Below, in pieces: positions 10,038 to 21,346 of a stretch of 64,000 nucleotides of DNA. Made by a program: the position numbers and the translations under genes. Position 1 is the first letter of the stretch; every line of letters starts with the position of its first letter. Origin of the DNA: Serratia liquefaciens (lineage in GTDB: Bacteria > Pseudomonadota > Gammaproteobacteria > Enterobacterales > Enterobacteriaceae); contig NZ_CP088930.1 of the NCBI RefSeq assembly GCF_027594825.1, positions 3,347,019 through 3,411,018 on the forward strand, in the 5' to 3' direction. The notes beneath the pieces were generated by a model that was not told the DNA's origin, did not search any database, and saw only the letters and a list, made by a program, of their open reading frames with translations.

Positions 10038-11009
10038 TTAAAAATCGCGCTGAACCGCAAGATGAGCTAATCCTTCCAGCGCGGCACGGTGGGAAGACTC
10101 CGGCAGAACCTGCAGTGCAGCAATCGCCTTGTCGGCTTCTTCCTCAGCGCGTTGGCGGGTATATTCCAGCGAACCGCATTGCTCCATGGCCTGTAAAACC
10201 GGCTCCAGCAAATGACGGCCGTTACCCTGTTCAATCGCGCCGCGGATCATGGCCTTCTGCTCGCCTTCACTATTATGCATGGCATGCAGTAAGGGCAGCG
10301 TCGGTTTCCCCTCGTTGAGATCGTCACCGGTATTTTTACCCAAGGTGCTGCCGTCGGCGCTGTAATCGAGCAGGTCGTCGATCAACTGGAAGGCGGTGCC
10401 GAGATAGCGGCCGTAATCCTGCAGCGCTTTTTCTTCCGCCTCGCTGGCGTCCGAAAGGATCGCCGAAGATTGCGCCGCCGCTTCAAACAGGCGTGCGGTT
10501 TTGCTGTAGATCACCCGCATGTAGCTTTCTTCGGTAATGTTCGGATCGTTCACGTTCATTAACTGCAGCACTTCGCCTTCGGCAATCACGTTGACCGCCT
10601 CGGACATCAGGGCCAGTACACGGAGTGATTCCAGGCTGGTCATCATCTGGAAAGCGCGCGTATAAATGAAGTCGCCAACCAATACGCTGGCGGCATTGCC
10701 GAAGGCGGCATTAGCCGTGGCCTTGCCGCGGCGCATATCGGATTCATCCACCACATCATCATGTAGCAGAGTTGCGGTGTGAATGAATTCGATCAGCGCT
10801 GCGACGGTAATATGTTTATCACCCTGATAATGCAATGCCCGCGCCGCCAGAACGGCGATCATCGGACGGATGCGTTTACCGCCACCACTGATAATGTAAT
10901 AGCCAAGCTGATTGATGAGCGTGACATCGGAATTCAGCTGTTCGAGAATTGTTGCGTTCACGGCCGCCATATCTTGCGCGGTTAACTCGGTAATTTGCTC
11001 TAGGTTCAT
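10038..11009 (-). CDS. ispB: Octaprenyl diphosphate synthase
   Basis: 323 residues, the E. coli length, when started at MNLEQITELTAQDM; an upstream in-frame ATG would add 17 residues not found in the family. It lengthens farnesyl diphosphate to the C40 side chain of ubiquinone and menaquinone. The two aspartate-rich motifs of trans-prenyltransferases are visible, LLHDDVVDESDMRRG at about 79-93 and LIDDLLDYSADG at about 206-217. Divergent from rplU, as in E. coli. Confidence 0.97.
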   Translation of the reverse strand: MNLEQITELTAQDMAAVNATILEQLNSDVTLINQLGYYIISGGGKRIRPMIAVLAARALHYQGDKHITVAALIEFIHTATLLHDDVVDESDMRRGKATANAAFGNAASVLVGDFIYTRAFQMMTSLESLRVLALMSEAVNVIAEGEVLQLMNVNDPNITEESYMRVIYSKTARLFEAAAQSSAILSDASEAEEKALQDYGRYLGTAFQLIDDLLDYSADGSTLGKNTGDDLNEGKPTLPLLHAMHNSEGEQKAMIRGAIEQGNGRHLLEPVLQAMEQCGSLEYTRQRAEEEADKAIAALQVLPESSHRAALEGLAHLAVQRDF

Positions 11010-11177
11010 TGTATTTTTTTCAGCTGTGTTTCTCTTCACCGCGTTGAGATCGCTGCTCACATCGGTACATGGCGGTAACTGTCCTACTGATTGTACTTGA
11101 AAAACGCCTCAGATAAACGCCATGAAAGAAACTGTGCTTTTTTTCTTCTTTTTTCTGCTTCTGGTCTTATTCTGCTC

Positions 11178-11590
<413 letters not shown>

Positions 11591-11595
11591 GTTAG

Positions 11596-11865
<270 letters not shown>

Positions 11866-11891
11866 TTTTTCGAGCCTTACGAAATAGATGT

Positions 11892-11921
11892 AAGCCCCGC
11901 AACTCGTTGCGGGGCTTTTTA
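11892..11921 (+). terminator. Rho-independent terminator after rpmA
   Basis: AAGCCCCGCAA-CTCG-TTGCGGGGCTT stem followed by TTT. Confidence 0.9.
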
Positions 11922-11971
11922 CATTTATGGGCTGCTTGTGCATCAGCCCGTCAGCGCTGGCAAAAGGTAAG

Positions 11972-12943
11972 ATGGAAACGAAACAGCAGGTCGGAATTGG
12001 CATTTCCCTGGCGGTAACTACGGCAGTTTGCTGGGGTGCATTGCCGATTGCGATGAAAGAAGTGCTGGTAGTGATGGAGCCGTTTACCGTCGTTTGGTAT
12101 CGATTTACCATTGCGGCGCTAGGGCTGGGGATTATCTTGGCCATACGCGGCAGATTGCCGCCGGTGACTCTGTTTCGTCAGCCGCGCTGGCTGCTGATTT
12201 TGGCCATCGCTACGGCGGGCCTGCTGGGGAATTTTATCTTCTTCAGCTCTTCGTTGCAGTACCTTAGCCCGACGGCATCGCAGGTCATCGGCCAGTTGTC
12301 GCCGGTCGGCATGATGTTTGCCAGCGTGCTGGTTTTAAAAGAGCGGATGCGTATCACCCAGGTGATTGGCGCACTGATGCTGATTTGCGGGCTGCTGTTG
12401 TTCTTCAATGTCAGCCTGATTGAGATTTTCACCCGCCTGACGGATTACACCCTGGGGGTGCTGTTAGGCGTGTGCGCGGCGATGGTCTGGGTGACTTATG
12501 GCGTGGCGCAGAAAGTGTTGCTGCGTCGATTAGCCTCGCCGCAGATTCTGGTAATGTTGTACACTTTATGTGCGATCGTGCTATTCCCTCTGGCCAAGCC
12601 TGAGGTGATTTTCCAGCTCAGCGGCTGGCAATTGGCCTGTTTGCTGTTCTGTGGCGCCAACACGCTGATTGGCTATGGTGCGCTGGCGGAAGCAATGGCG
12701 CGCTGGCAGGCGGCGCAGGTGAGCGCGTTAATCACGCTGACCCCGCTGTTTACCCTGCTGTTTTCAGATTTGTTGGCGCTGGCCTGGCCACACGTATTCG
12801 CCGCCCCGACATTGAATGTCGTCGGTTATGTCGGCGCTTTCGTGGTGGTAGCGGGCGCCATGTTTTCCGCAATTGGTCACCGTTGGTGGCCGCGACGGGC
12901 AGAAACCCGCCTGGTTGCTCCTTTGAAGCAGCCCGGTGAATGA
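11972..12943 (+). CDS. yhbE: YhbE, EamA-family drug/metabolite transporter
   Basis: 323 residues with ten hydrophobic segments in two five-helix halves, each an EamA domain, so an inner-membrane DMT-superfamily exporter. It aligns with E. coli YhbE from METKQQVGIGISLAVTTAVCWGALPIAMK; an earlier in-frame ATG at 11927 overlaps the rpmA terminator and is rejected, while AAGGTAAG precedes 11972. Substrate unknown. It lies between rpmA and obgE with 16 bases to obgE, as in E. coli. Confidence 0.94.
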   Translation: METKQQVGIGISLAVTTAVCWGALPIAMKEVLVVMEPFTVVWYRFTIAALGLGIILAIRGRLPPVTLFRQPRWLLILAIATAGLLGNFIFFSSSLQYLSPTASQVIGQLSPVGMMFASVLVLKERMRITQVIGALMLICGLLLFFNVSLIEIFTRLTDYTLGVLLGVCAAMVWVTYGVAQKVLLRRLASPQILVMLYTLCAIVLFPLAKPEVIFQLSGWQLACLLFCGANTLIGYGALAEAMARWQAAQVSALITLTPLFTLLFSDLLALAWPHVFAAPTLNVVGYVGAFVVVAGAMFSAIGHRWWPRRAETRLVAPLKQPGE

Positions 12944-12959
12944 TTTACGGAGACGGTAA

Positions 12960-14132
<1,173 letters not shown>

Positions 14133-14143
14133 TCTTACGAACA

Positions 14144-14178
14144 AAGGGGCTCAGTTCAATGAACTGGGTCCTTTTTTT
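14144..14178 (+). terminator. Rho-independent terminator of obgE (bidirectional with pmrB)
   Basis: GGGGCTCAGTTC-AAT-GAACTGGGTCC imperfect stem followed by T-run; AAAGG precedes it so it may also serve the minus-strand pmrAB unit. Confidence 0.85.
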
Positions 14179-14185
14179 ATCGGCA

Positions 14186-15250
14186 TTATTTGTTCAGGAC
14201 ATTCTCAGGTAACCAGCATTGTGCATTCAGTCCATGGCTGTCGCGACGGTTTTCCAGCGTCAGACGGCCCTGATGCAGTTGCACTATTCGGGTGACGATG
14301 TTCAATCCCAACCCACTGCCGCCATAGCGCTGATCCATACGGCGGAAAGCCTGAGTGAGCTCACCTTCCATTTGCTCTTTGATTCCCGGGCCTTCGTCAA
14401 TCACTTGCAGCTGGTAGCCTGCGTTCTGCGGCGTAAGCTGCACCTGAATGCTGCTGCCTTCCGGGCTGTAACGATGGGCATTTTCTACCAAATTACGTAG
14501 CAGCAGGCGAAGCAGGACCGGGTCGCCATGCGTTGGGGCAGCCACCGGGAGCTGCCATTGCAGTTTCTGCCCACGCTGGCGGGTCAATTCCTCAAGTTCT
14601 TCTTGCAGCGGCAGGATCACGTCGCTCACCCAGTCGAAACGTTGATAGTGGCCGCTGGCAAAATCTTGCCCGGCCCGCGCGAGCATCAGCAATTGTTCGA
14701 CGGTGTGCATCAGTTGATCGATACGGGCAATCAACGGTCGGCTTTGCGGGACACCCTGTTGCTCCATCAGTTCCAGGTGCAGACGTATCCCAGCCAACGG
14801 CGTACGCAGTTCATGTGCGGCATCGGCGGTGAACAACCTTTCCTGCTGGATGGTGTTATCCAACCGTGAGAACAGCTGGTTAAGTGTGGTGGTGACTGCC
14901 ATAATTTCGAGGCTGTCTCCGCTGAGCGGAAGAGGCGTCAGGTTATCGGCGGAACGCTTCTCCAGCCGTTGCTGCAGTTGGTTGAGCGGTCGGATGATCC
15001 AGCTAATGGCCCAGAACGAGGCCAGCAGGGTGACGATCATCATGATCAACGATGGGGCGAGCAGTGAGGCTATCGCCTCGGCGATTTCCGTATCGACACG
15101 CTCGGTGCGCACTTTGGCTGACAGAGTTTCATCCACCAGGAAGCTGATTTGCTCCTGGCTTTCATGCCAGAGCCAAAAGGCACTGATTAACTGGGTGACC
15201 AACAGGATCAGCGCCAGCATCAACAACAGACGACGGCGCATGCTGATCAT
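14186..15250 (-). CDS. pmrB: Sensor histidine kinase PmrB/BasS
   Basis: 354 residues. Transmembrane helix at about 8-28, a short periplasmic loop, second helix at about 64-86, HAMP, then HisKA with phospho-acceptor H146 in FTADAAHELRTPLAG and an HATPase domain (NLVENAHRYSPEG, DEGPGI, GGSGLGLNI). The periplasmic loop keeps two ExxE motifs, E30-E33 and E55-E58, which in Salmonella PmrB bind Fe3+. With PmrA it controls lipid A modification genes and polymyxin resistance. It overlaps pmrA by 4 bases. The position between obgE and dacB is the Yersinia/Serratia arrangement; E. coli has the pair elsewhere. Confidence 0.92.
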   Translation of the reverse strand: MISMRRRLLLMLALILLVTQLISAFWLWHESQEQISFLVDETLSAKVRTERVDTEIAEAIASLLAPSLIMMIVTLLASFWAISWIIRPLNQLQQRLEKRSADNLTPLPLSGDSLEIMAVTTTLNQLFSRLDNTIQQERLFTADAAHELRTPLAGIRLHLELMEQQGVPQSRPLIARIDQLMHTVEQLLMLARAGQDFASGHYQRFDWVSDVILPLQEELEELTRQRGQKLQWQLPVAAPTHGDPVLLRLLLRNLVENAHRYSPEGSSIQVQLTPQNAGYQLQVIDEGPGIKEQMEGELTQAFRRMDQRYGGSGLGLNIVTRIVQLHQGRLTLENRRDSHGLNAQCWLPENVLNK

Positions 15251-15912
15251 GATGAGGATTCCAGTCGATAGCCGATGCCGCGAACGGTACGGATGCGATC
15301 CTTACCCAATTTGCGGCGTAGATTGTGGATATGCACTTCCAGCGTGTTGGAGCCCAAATCGTCTTGCCAGGTATAAAGATCCTGCTGCAGCAGCTCGCGA
15401 TTAACCGTTTGACCGGCGCGCATCATCAGGCGGGAGAGGATGGCGAACTCTTTCGGCGTAACCTCCACCGGCTGCTGTTGAACATAAACCTGCTGGCTGG
15501 AGAGATTAAGCTGGAGATCGTCCAGCTGTATAAGATTGTCGCTGTGGCCCTGATAACGGCGGATCAGGGCCCGCACGCGCGCCTGTAGTTCAACCAGCGC
15601 GAAGGGCTTGACCAGGTAATCGTCAGCACCGGCGTCCAGCCCGTCGACCCGGTCTTCCAGAGCGTCGCGGGCGGTCAAAATCAGCACCGGCAGGTCGATC
15701 TGCTGGCGGCGCCACTGCCGCAGCAGGCTGGCGCCATCCATGTCGGGCAAACCCAGATCGAGGATAATCATGCTGTATTGGCTGGTGATGAGCAGAGCAT
15801 TGGCCTCCGCCGCCGTGGCGGCGCAGTCGCAGGCATAGCCTTCCCCGGCTAATGCCAGTGCCAACCCTTGTTGCAGCAGCTCATCGTCTTCCACAATCAG
15901 CAGTTTCATCAT
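15247..15912 (-). CDS. pmrA: Response regulator PmrA/BasR
   Basis: 221 residues, OmpR/PhoB class. Receiver domain MKLLIVEDDELLQQGL with phospho-acceptor Asp in MIILDLGLPDMDG (about residue 51), the conserved Thr/Lys switch (LTARD, VKPF), then a winged-helix effector domain ending VRTVRGIGYRLES. It pairs with the overlapping PmrB. dacB lies 5 bases upstream on the same strand, so dacB-pmrA-pmrB may be one transcript. Confidence 0.93.
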   Translation of the reverse strand: MMKLLIVEDDELLQQGLALALAGEGYACDCAATAAEANALLITSQYSMIILDLGLPDMDGASLLRQWRRQQIDLPVLILTARDALEDRVDGLDAGADDYLVKPFALVELQARVRALIRRYQGHSDNLIQLDDLQLNLSSQQVYVQQQPVEVTPKEFAILSRLMMRAGQTVNRELLQQDLYTWQDDLGSNTLEVHIHNLRRKLGKDRIRTVRGIGYRLESSS

Positions 15913-15917
15913 AACCC

Positions 15918-17351
15918 TCAGTTATTCTGATAAATATCTCGGTACAGGCGGCTTTCGAAACGTACCAGTGGCGCTCGACGCTGCTTTTGATCTTCCGGCG
16001 GTACGGCATAGCCTGACAGATACTGTACGAAGGCAAAACGTTGGCCGCTGGCGGTGGTGATAAATCCGGCCAGGTTATACACGCCCTGCAGCGCACCGGT
16101 TTTGGCGGAAACTTTACCATCAACACCGGCTTCATGCAGCCCGCCGCGATAGCGCAGAGTGCCGTCGTAGCCTGACAGCGGCAGCATCGAAATAAAGTTC
16201 AGCTCACTGTCATGCTGCGCGATATATTGCAGCGCCTGCATCATGGTCGCCGGAGCCAGCAGGTTATGGCGTGACAGGCCTGAGCCATCCACCACGATGC
16301 TGTTGCCCAGATCCACGCCGGCCTTCTGACGCAGCACCTGACGCACGGCGTCAGCGCCGGCACGCCAGGTCCCCGGAACGCCAAAGCGTTCATGGCCAAT
16401 GGTGCGGAATACGGTATCGGCAATCATGTTGTCCGATTTCTTCAGCATGATCTTCAGCAAGTCGTGCAGCGGCGCTGATTGGGTCTGGGCGATCACCGTT
16501 CCCTTCAGGCCCGGCTGCGTTTGGCGCTTCAGGTGCCCGTCGATCTGAATGCCGGCCTGGGTCAGCTCATCTTTCAGGATCGCCCCGGCGTAGCTGGCAC
16601 CATCCTGAATGGCGAAGGCCAGCGGCAGCGGATCGCTGCGTTGGGTCAGGCAACCGGTCAGGGTAAACCGGTTCAGTTCGCCCGGCACCACATCCAGCTC
16701 GCAGTATTGAGCGTCTGCAGAGCCTTTTGCCAGCGTGCGAACCTGACTAAACATATTGACCGGATAATAGGAGGCCACGCGAATAAAGGCCATATCGCCC
16801 GGGTTGGGGGCGCTGTACAGCGACACCGAGAAACAGTTGCGGTCGACTATCGCCGCCGCCGGCGGTGCGCTGAAACACTGCGTCAGGTCGTTCCACGGCC
16901 AGCCGGGGGCTTTGTCATGGCTGGCGAATACCGAGGTATCGACCAGCACATCGCCGGTAATCTGGCGCACGCCCTGTTTTTTCAGGATCGCCACCATGTT
17001 GCGCAGGCTCTGGCGCTTAAAGGTCGGATCGCCGCCAAAGCGTGCAATCAGGTTGCCGCGCAGCACGCCGTCGCTGATATCGCCCTGGCTCTCCAGCGTG
17101 GTGGTGAAGCGATAGTCTGGGCCGAGCTGCAACAAGGCAGCTAAAGCGGTCAGTACTTTTTGGGTACTGGCCGGCAACGCCATTTGCTGAGAGTGATAAT
17201 CGATGGTCGGTGCGCTAGCGCCGATCTTCTGAACTACCAGGGCAAGGTTGGCCCCATCAGGCAAATATTGTGTGTAATCTTCAACCGGGGCCGCATTCGC
17301 ATTCAGAACAAATGCGCAAGCCAATGCACTGACAATTCGTGAAAAACGCAT
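15918..17351 (-). CDS. dacB: D-alanyl-D-alanine carboxypeptidase/endopeptidase PBP4
   Basis: 477 residues, exported by a signal peptide (MRFSRIVSALACAFVLNANA). Class C penicillin-binding fold: SxxK active site in LPASTQKVLTALAAL at about 61-75, SDN in MLKKSDNMIADTVF, and KTG in VSAKTGALQGVYNLAGF. It cleaves D-Ala-D-Ala ends and D-Ala-DAP cross-bridges in the periplasm. Divergent from greA, as in E. coli, and adjacent to pmrA. Confidence 0.97.
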   Translation of the reverse strand: MRFSRIVSALACAFVLNANAAPVEDYTQYLPDGANLALVVQKIGASAPTIDYHSQQMALPASTQKVLTALAALLQLGPDYRFTTTLESQGDISDGVLRGNLIARFGGDPTFKRQSLRNMVAILKKQGVRQITGDVLVDTSVFASHDKAPGWPWNDLTQCFSAPPAAAIVDRNCFSVSLYSAPNPGDMAFIRVASYYPVNMFSQVRTLAKGSADAQYCELDVVPGELNRFTLTGCLTQRSDPLPLAFAIQDGASYAGAILKDELTQAGIQIDGHLKRQTQPGLKGTVIAQTQSAPLHDLLKIMLKKSDNMIADTVFRTIGHERFGVPGTWRAGADAVRQVLRQKAGVDLGNSIVVDGSGLSRHNLLAPATMMQALQYIAQHDSELNFISMLPLSGYDGTLRYRGGLHEAGVDGKVSAKTGALQGVYNLAGFITTASGQRFAFVQYLSGYAVPPEDQKQRRAPLVRFESRLYRDIYQNN

Positions 17352-17416
17352 AATCTCGGGATAACAGCTGGATAACGTGCCGTCATACTACGGTGCATTC
17401 AGGGAAAAAGTAAACG

Positions 17417-17445
17417 ATGACCCTCAAGGAACTCTAGGCTAAAAT
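17417..17445 (+). promoter_or_regulatory. Candidate sigma-70 promoter of greA
   Basis: ATGACC, 17-base spacer, TAAAAT. It would start transcription near 17452, about 155 bases before greA and just upstream of the leader hairpin. Confidence 0.5.
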
Positions 17446-17451
17446 GCGTAT

Positions 17452-17508
17452 CAAAATGCAAAATCGATCCTGACTTGGGCAAGGGTTCCGAGTCAGGCTT
17501 CTTTTGTT
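17452..17508 (+). ncRNA. greA leader with terminator-like hairpin (GraL-like short RNA candidate)
   Basis: CCTGACT (17469-17475) pairs with AGTCAGG (17491-17497), followed by CTTCTTTTGTTT. In E. coli the greA leader is known to yield short transcripts called GraL that end at a leader terminator. The position and predicted size of about 50 bases are consistent, but I infer the function by context only. Confidence 0.45.
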
Positions 17509-17607
17509 TATCGCCTGGAGGCGGGGGGCATGTACCCACCGTTTTTTCATACGAACACGTCAGGATGACGGCTATTTGAACAGGAAAGATTTAGAGGTAT
17601 TTATACT

Positions 17608-18084
17608 ATGAAACAGATTCCGATGACCTTGTTTGGCGCTGAAAAACTGCGCGAAGAACTCGAATATTTGAAAGGCGTGCGCCGTCCGAAAATCATTGCG
17701 GACATCGCTGACGCCCGTGAACACGGCGATTTGAAAGAAAACGCAGAGTACCATGCGGCTCGCGAGCAGCAGGGATTCTGTGAAGGGCGTATCCAGGAAA
17801 TTGAAGCCAAGCTGTCGAACGCGCAGGTGATCGATATCACCAAGATGCCAAACAATGGCCGCGTGATTTTTGGCTCCACCGTATCGGTGTTGAACCTGGA
17901 TAGCGAAGAAGAAGTCACCTACCGCATCGTTGGCGACGATGAGGCCGATTTCAAGAAAAATCTGATTTCGGTGAATTCGCCTATGGCTCGTGGCCTGATT
18001 GGCAAAGAACAAGATGATGTGGTCGTGATAAAAACCCCGGGTGGCGATGTCGATTATGAGATCTTGAAGGTTGAATATCTCTGA
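17608..18084 (+). CDS. greA: Transcription elongation factor GreA
   Basis: 158 residues. N-terminal coiled coil (about 1-75) carrying the acidic tip [20 protein letters not shown], which enters the RNA polymerase secondary channel and promotes cleavage of backtracked RNA, then the FKBP-like C-terminal domain ending [10 protein letters not shown]. Same length as E. coli. Monocistronic with a terminator downstream; divergent from dacB. Confidence 0.98.
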   Translation: MKQIPMTLFGAEKLREELEYLKGVRRPKIIADIADAREHGDLKENAEYHAAREQQGFCEGRIQEIEAKLSNAQVIDITKMPNNGRVIFGSTVSVLNLDSEEEVTYRIVGDDEADFKKNLISVNSPMARGLIGKEQDDVVVIKTPGGDVDYEILKVEYL

Positions 18085-18132
18085 TCACCTTCCAATCGTT
18101 CAGAAATTCGCCAGGGTTTTGTAAAGAAAGGA

Positions 18133-18156
18133 AAAAGGCCGCGTGCGGCCTTTTAT
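18133..18156 (+). terminator. Rho-independent terminator of greA
   Basis: AAAAGGCCGCGTGCGGCCTTTT hairpin 48 bases after the stop. Confidence 0.9.
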
Positions 18157-18198
18157 CTGAATCAGGTGCATGGCACCTTTTCGTTAACCCAATGCTTA

Positions 18199-18492
18199 TT
18201 AACGCGGTAGACTGATCTTGCGCTCTTTAGACGGGCGGTAAAGAATAAGCGTACTGCCGATGACTTGCACATTGCAGGCACCCGTTTCACGCACGATAGC
18301 GTCGGCGATCAGGGTTTTGGTTTCGCGATCTTCAGCAGCGATTTTTACCTTGATCAGCTCATGATGCTCCAGAGCCTGTTCAATTTCAGCCAGCACCCCT
18401 TCGGTGAGACCGTTATTACCCAGCATGACAACCGGTTTTAACGGATGCGCCAGGCCTTTCAGGTGCTGTTTTTGTTTATTATTCAGATTCAT
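18199..18492 (-). CDS. yhbY: YhbY, CRM-domain ribosome-assembly RNA-binding protein
   Basis: 97 residues forming one CRM domain: N-terminal NNKQKQHLKGLAHPLKPVVMLGNNGLTEGV includes the conserved GxxG-type loop, then EHHELIKVKI. It binds pre-50S particles in E. coli. Divergent from rlmE with about 144 bases between, the conserved arrangement of two rRNA-related genes. Confidence 0.95.
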   Translation of the reverse strand: MNLNNKQKQHLKGLAHPLKPVVMLGNNGLTEGVLAEIEQALEHHELIKVKIAAEDRETKTLIADAIVRETGACNVQVIGSTLILYRPSKERKISLPR

Positions 18493-18636
18493 TGTCTTTT
18501 TTGCTTAAGTTGGGATTGAAAACGGTACATTCTACCGCCATCTCATGTATATCACCAAATCGGTCTTCACCGGTGTGAGTCTACAAGAGCTGCGAACCTG
18601 ACATTAAGACTCTTTTTATGATAGTTGGAAAACGAG

Positions 18637-19266
18637 ATGGCTAATAAAAAGCGTTCTGCTAGCTCCAGTCGCTGGTTACAAGAACACTTTAGCGATAAAT
18701 ATGTGCAACAGGCGCAGAAAAAAGGGCTACGTTCGCGCGCCTGGTTTAAACTTGATGAAATACAGCAGAGTGACAAACTGTTTAAACCTGGCATGACCGT
18801 AGTGGATTTAGGTGCGGCGCCGGGCGGTTGGTCACAGTACGTCGTGACCCAGATCGGCGGTTCCGGTCGCATCATCGCCTGTGATATTTTGCCAATGGAT
18901 CCTATCGTTGGCGTCGATTTCCTTCAGGGCGATTTTCGTGATGAACTGGTGCTCAAGGCTCTGTTGGAACGAGTAGGTGAAAGTAAGGTTCAGGTGGTCA
19001 TGTCTGACATGGCCCCGAATATGAGTGGCACTCCGGCCGTCGATATTCCAAGATCGATGTATCTGGTGGAATTAGCACTGGGAATGTGTCGTGATGTCCT
19101 CGCACCAGGCGGAAGTTTCCTGGTGAAGGTGTTCCAGGGAGATGGCTTTGACGAGTACCTACGGGAAATTCGCTCCCTGTTTACGAAGGTTAAGATTCGT
19201 AAGCCAGACGCTTCCCGCGCACGTTCGCGCGAAGTGTACATTGTAGCGACAGGGCGCAAGCTGTAG
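18637..19266 (+). CDS. rlmE: 23S rRNA (uridine-2552-2'-O) methyltransferase RlmE
   Basis: 209 residues, as in E. coli, starting [18 protein letters not shown]; the frame continues 4 codons upstream but the family starts here. SAM-binding motif [14 protein letters not shown] at about 59-72, with the K-D-K-E catalytic set represented by the K in [11 protein letters not shown] in MSDMAPN, K in LVKVFQG and E in SREVYIV. Heat-shock gene in E. coli, methylating the A-loop in the 50S subunit. It leads into ftsH. Confidence 0.97.
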   Translation: MANKKRSASSSRWLQEHFSDKYVQQAQKKGLRSRAWFKLDEIQQSDKLFKPGMTVVDLGAAPGGWSQYVVTQIGGSGRIIACDILPMDPIVGVDFLQGDFRDELVLKALLERVGESKVQVVMSDMAPNMSGTPAVDIPRSMYLVELALGMCRDVLAPGGSFLVKVFQGDGFDEYLREIRSLFTKVKIRKPDASRARSREVYIVATGRKL

Positions 19267-19313
19267 TACCCTAACGCTGTTTGTTAACACAGTTGTAATA
19301 TGAGGTTAATCCC

Positions 19314-21254
19314 TTGAGTGACATGGCGAAAAACCTAATTCTCTGGTTAGTCATCGCGGTAGTGTTGATGTCTGTATTCCAGAGCTTTGGGCCCAGCGAG
19401 TCGAATGGCCGTAGGGTGGATTACTCTACCTTCATGTCCGAACTGACCCAAGATCAGGTTCGCGAAGCGCGAATCAATGGACGTGAAATTAACGTTACCA
19501 AGAAAGACAGTAACAAATACACGACCTACATCCCTGTCAACGATCCTAAGTTGCTGGATACGTTGTTGACCAAGAATGTGAAAGTGGTTGGTGAACCGCC
19601 TGAAGAGCCGAGTTTGCTGGCTTCTATCTTTATTTCATGGTTCCCGATGCTGTTGCTGATCGGGGTCTGGATCTTCTTCATGCGTCAAATGCAAGGCGGC
19701 GGCGGCAAGGGCGCGATGTCCTTCGGCAAGAGCAAGGCCCGCATGCTGACGGAAGACCAGATCAAAACCACTTTTGCTGACGTTGCCGGTTGTGACGAAG
19801 CAAAAGACGAAGTAAGCGAACTGGTGGAATACCTGCGCGAGCCGAGCCGTTTCCAGAAGCTGGGCGGCAAGATCCCGAAAGGCGTGCTGATGGTTGGCCC
19901 GCCGGGGACAGGTAAAACCCTGCTGGCGAAAGCTATCGCCGGTGAGGCGAAAGTGCCTTTCTTCACCATTTCCGGTTCAGACTTCGTGGAAATGTTTGTG
20001 GGTGTCGGTGCTTCTCGTGTGCGTGACATGTTCGAGCAGGCGAAGAAAGCCGCGCCGTGCATCATCTTTATCGATGAAATCGACGCCGTCGGTCGCCAGC
20101 GTGGCGCCGGCCTGGGCGGCGGTCATGACGAACGTGAGCAGACGCTGAACCAGATGCTGGTTGAGATGGACGGCTTTGAAGGCAACGAAGGCATCATCGT
20201 TATCGCTGCGACCAACCGTCCGGACGTGCTTGACCCGGCGTTGCTGCGTCCAGGCCGTTTCGACCGCCAGGTTGTGGTGGGCTTGCCGGACGTGCGTGGC
20301 CGTGAGCAGATCCTGAAAGTGCATTCACGTCGCGTGCCGCTGGCACCAGATGTTGATGCTTCTGTGCTGGCTCGTGGTACGCCGGGCTTCTCCGGTGCTG
20401 ACCTGGCCAACCTGGTCAACGAAGCTGCGCTGTTTGCCGCTCGCGGCAACAAACGTGTCGTGTCGATGGTTGAGTTTGAAAAAGCCAAAGACAAGATCAT
20501 GATGGGTGCGGAACGCCGCTCCATGGTCATGACCGAAGCGCAGAAAGAGTCGACCGCGTATCACGAAGCAGGCCACGCCATTATCGGACGCCTGGTTCCT
20601 GAGCACGATCCGGTGCACAAGGTTACGATTATCCCTCGTGGCCGTGCGTTGGGCGTGACCTTCTTCCTGCCGGAAGGGGATGCGATCAGCGCCAGCCGTC
20701 AGAAGCTGGAAAGCCAAATCTCTACTCTGTACGGTGGTCGTCTGGCTGAAGAGATCATTTACGGACCGGAAAAAGTCTCTACCGGCGCCTCGAACGACAT
20801 TAAAGTGGCGACCTCGATAGCCCGCAACATGGTGACCCAATGGGGCTTCTCCGAGAAGCTGGGGCCATTGCTGTATGCGGAAGAAGAGGGCGAAGTGTTC
20901 CTGGGCCGTTCCGTGGCCAAGGCGAAACACATGTCGGACGAAACCGCGCGCATCATCGACCAGGAAGTCAAGTCCCTGATTGAACGCAACTATGTGCGAG
21001 CGCGTGCGTTGTTGATGGAGAACATGGACATCCTGCATTCAATGAAGGATGCCCTGATGAAGTACGAAACCATCGACGCGCCACAGATTGACGATCTGAT
21101 GAACCGTAAAGACGTGCGTCCGCCAGCGGGTTGGGACGATGTGGGCAAGGGCAGCAATTCCGACAACGGTGGCACACCAAAAGCCCCGACGCCGGTTGAT
21201 GAACCGCGCACGCCAAACCCAGGCAATACCATGTCTGAACAGCTAGACAAGTAA
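19314..21254 (+). CDS. ftsH: ATP-dependent zinc metalloprotease FtsH
   Basis: 646 residues. Two N-terminal membrane helices (about 7-26 and 101-123) flank a periplasmic domain; then the AAA+ module with Walker A GPPGTGKT at about 195-202, Walker [10 protein letters not shown] and [22 protein letters not shown], and the zinc site HEAGH at about 417-421. It degrades membrane proteins, sigma-32 and LpxC in E. coli. The TTG at 19314 has GAGG eight bases upstream, whereas the ATG at 19323 (start MAKNL used for E. coli) is 17 bases away, so TTG is preferred. Follows rlmE by 47 bases. Confidence 0.97.
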   Translation: MSDMAKNLILWLVIAVVLMSVFQSFGPSESNGRRVDYSTFMSELTQDQVREARINGREINVTKKDSNKYTTYIPVNDPKLLDTLLTKNVKVVGEPPEEPSLLASIFISWFPMLLLIGVWIFFMRQMQGGGGKGAMSFGKSKARMLTEDQIKTTFADVAGCDEAKDEVSELVEYLREPSRFQKLGGKIPKGVLMVGPPGTGKTLLAKAIAGEAKVPFFTISGSDFVEMFVGVGASRVRDMFEQAKKAAPCIIFIDEIDAVGRQRGAGLGGGHDEREQTLNQMLVEMDGFEGNEGIIVIAATNRPDVLDPALLRPGRFDRQVVVGLPDVRGREQILKVHSRRVPLAPDVDASVLARGTPGFSGADLANLVNEAALFAARGNKRVVSMVEFEKAKDKIMMGAERRSMVMTEAQKESTAYHEAGHAIIGRLVPEHDPVHKVTIIPRGRALGVTFFLPEGDAISASRQKLESQISTLYGGRLAEEIIYGPEKVSTGASNDIKVATSIARNMVTQWGFSEKLGPLLYAEEEGEVFLGRSVAKAKHMSDETARIIDQEVKSLIERNYVRARALLMENMDILHSMKDALMKYETIDAPQIDDLMNRKDVRPPAGWDDVGKGSNSDNGGTPKAPTPVDEPRTPNPGNTMSEQLDK

Positions 21255-21277
21255 CTTTGGCTGTGTAATAACATCGA

Positions 21278-21302
21278 ACCCCGGCATGCCGGGGTTTTTT
21301 AT
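21278..21302 (+). terminator. Rho-independent terminator of ftsH
   Basis: AACCCCGGCATGCCGGGGTTTTTT, perfect stem and T-run. Confidence 0.93.
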
Positions 21303-21346
21303 TGCCCGGCGGGCAGTGAACCAGGCAACAGTAAGGTGGATTAGCA

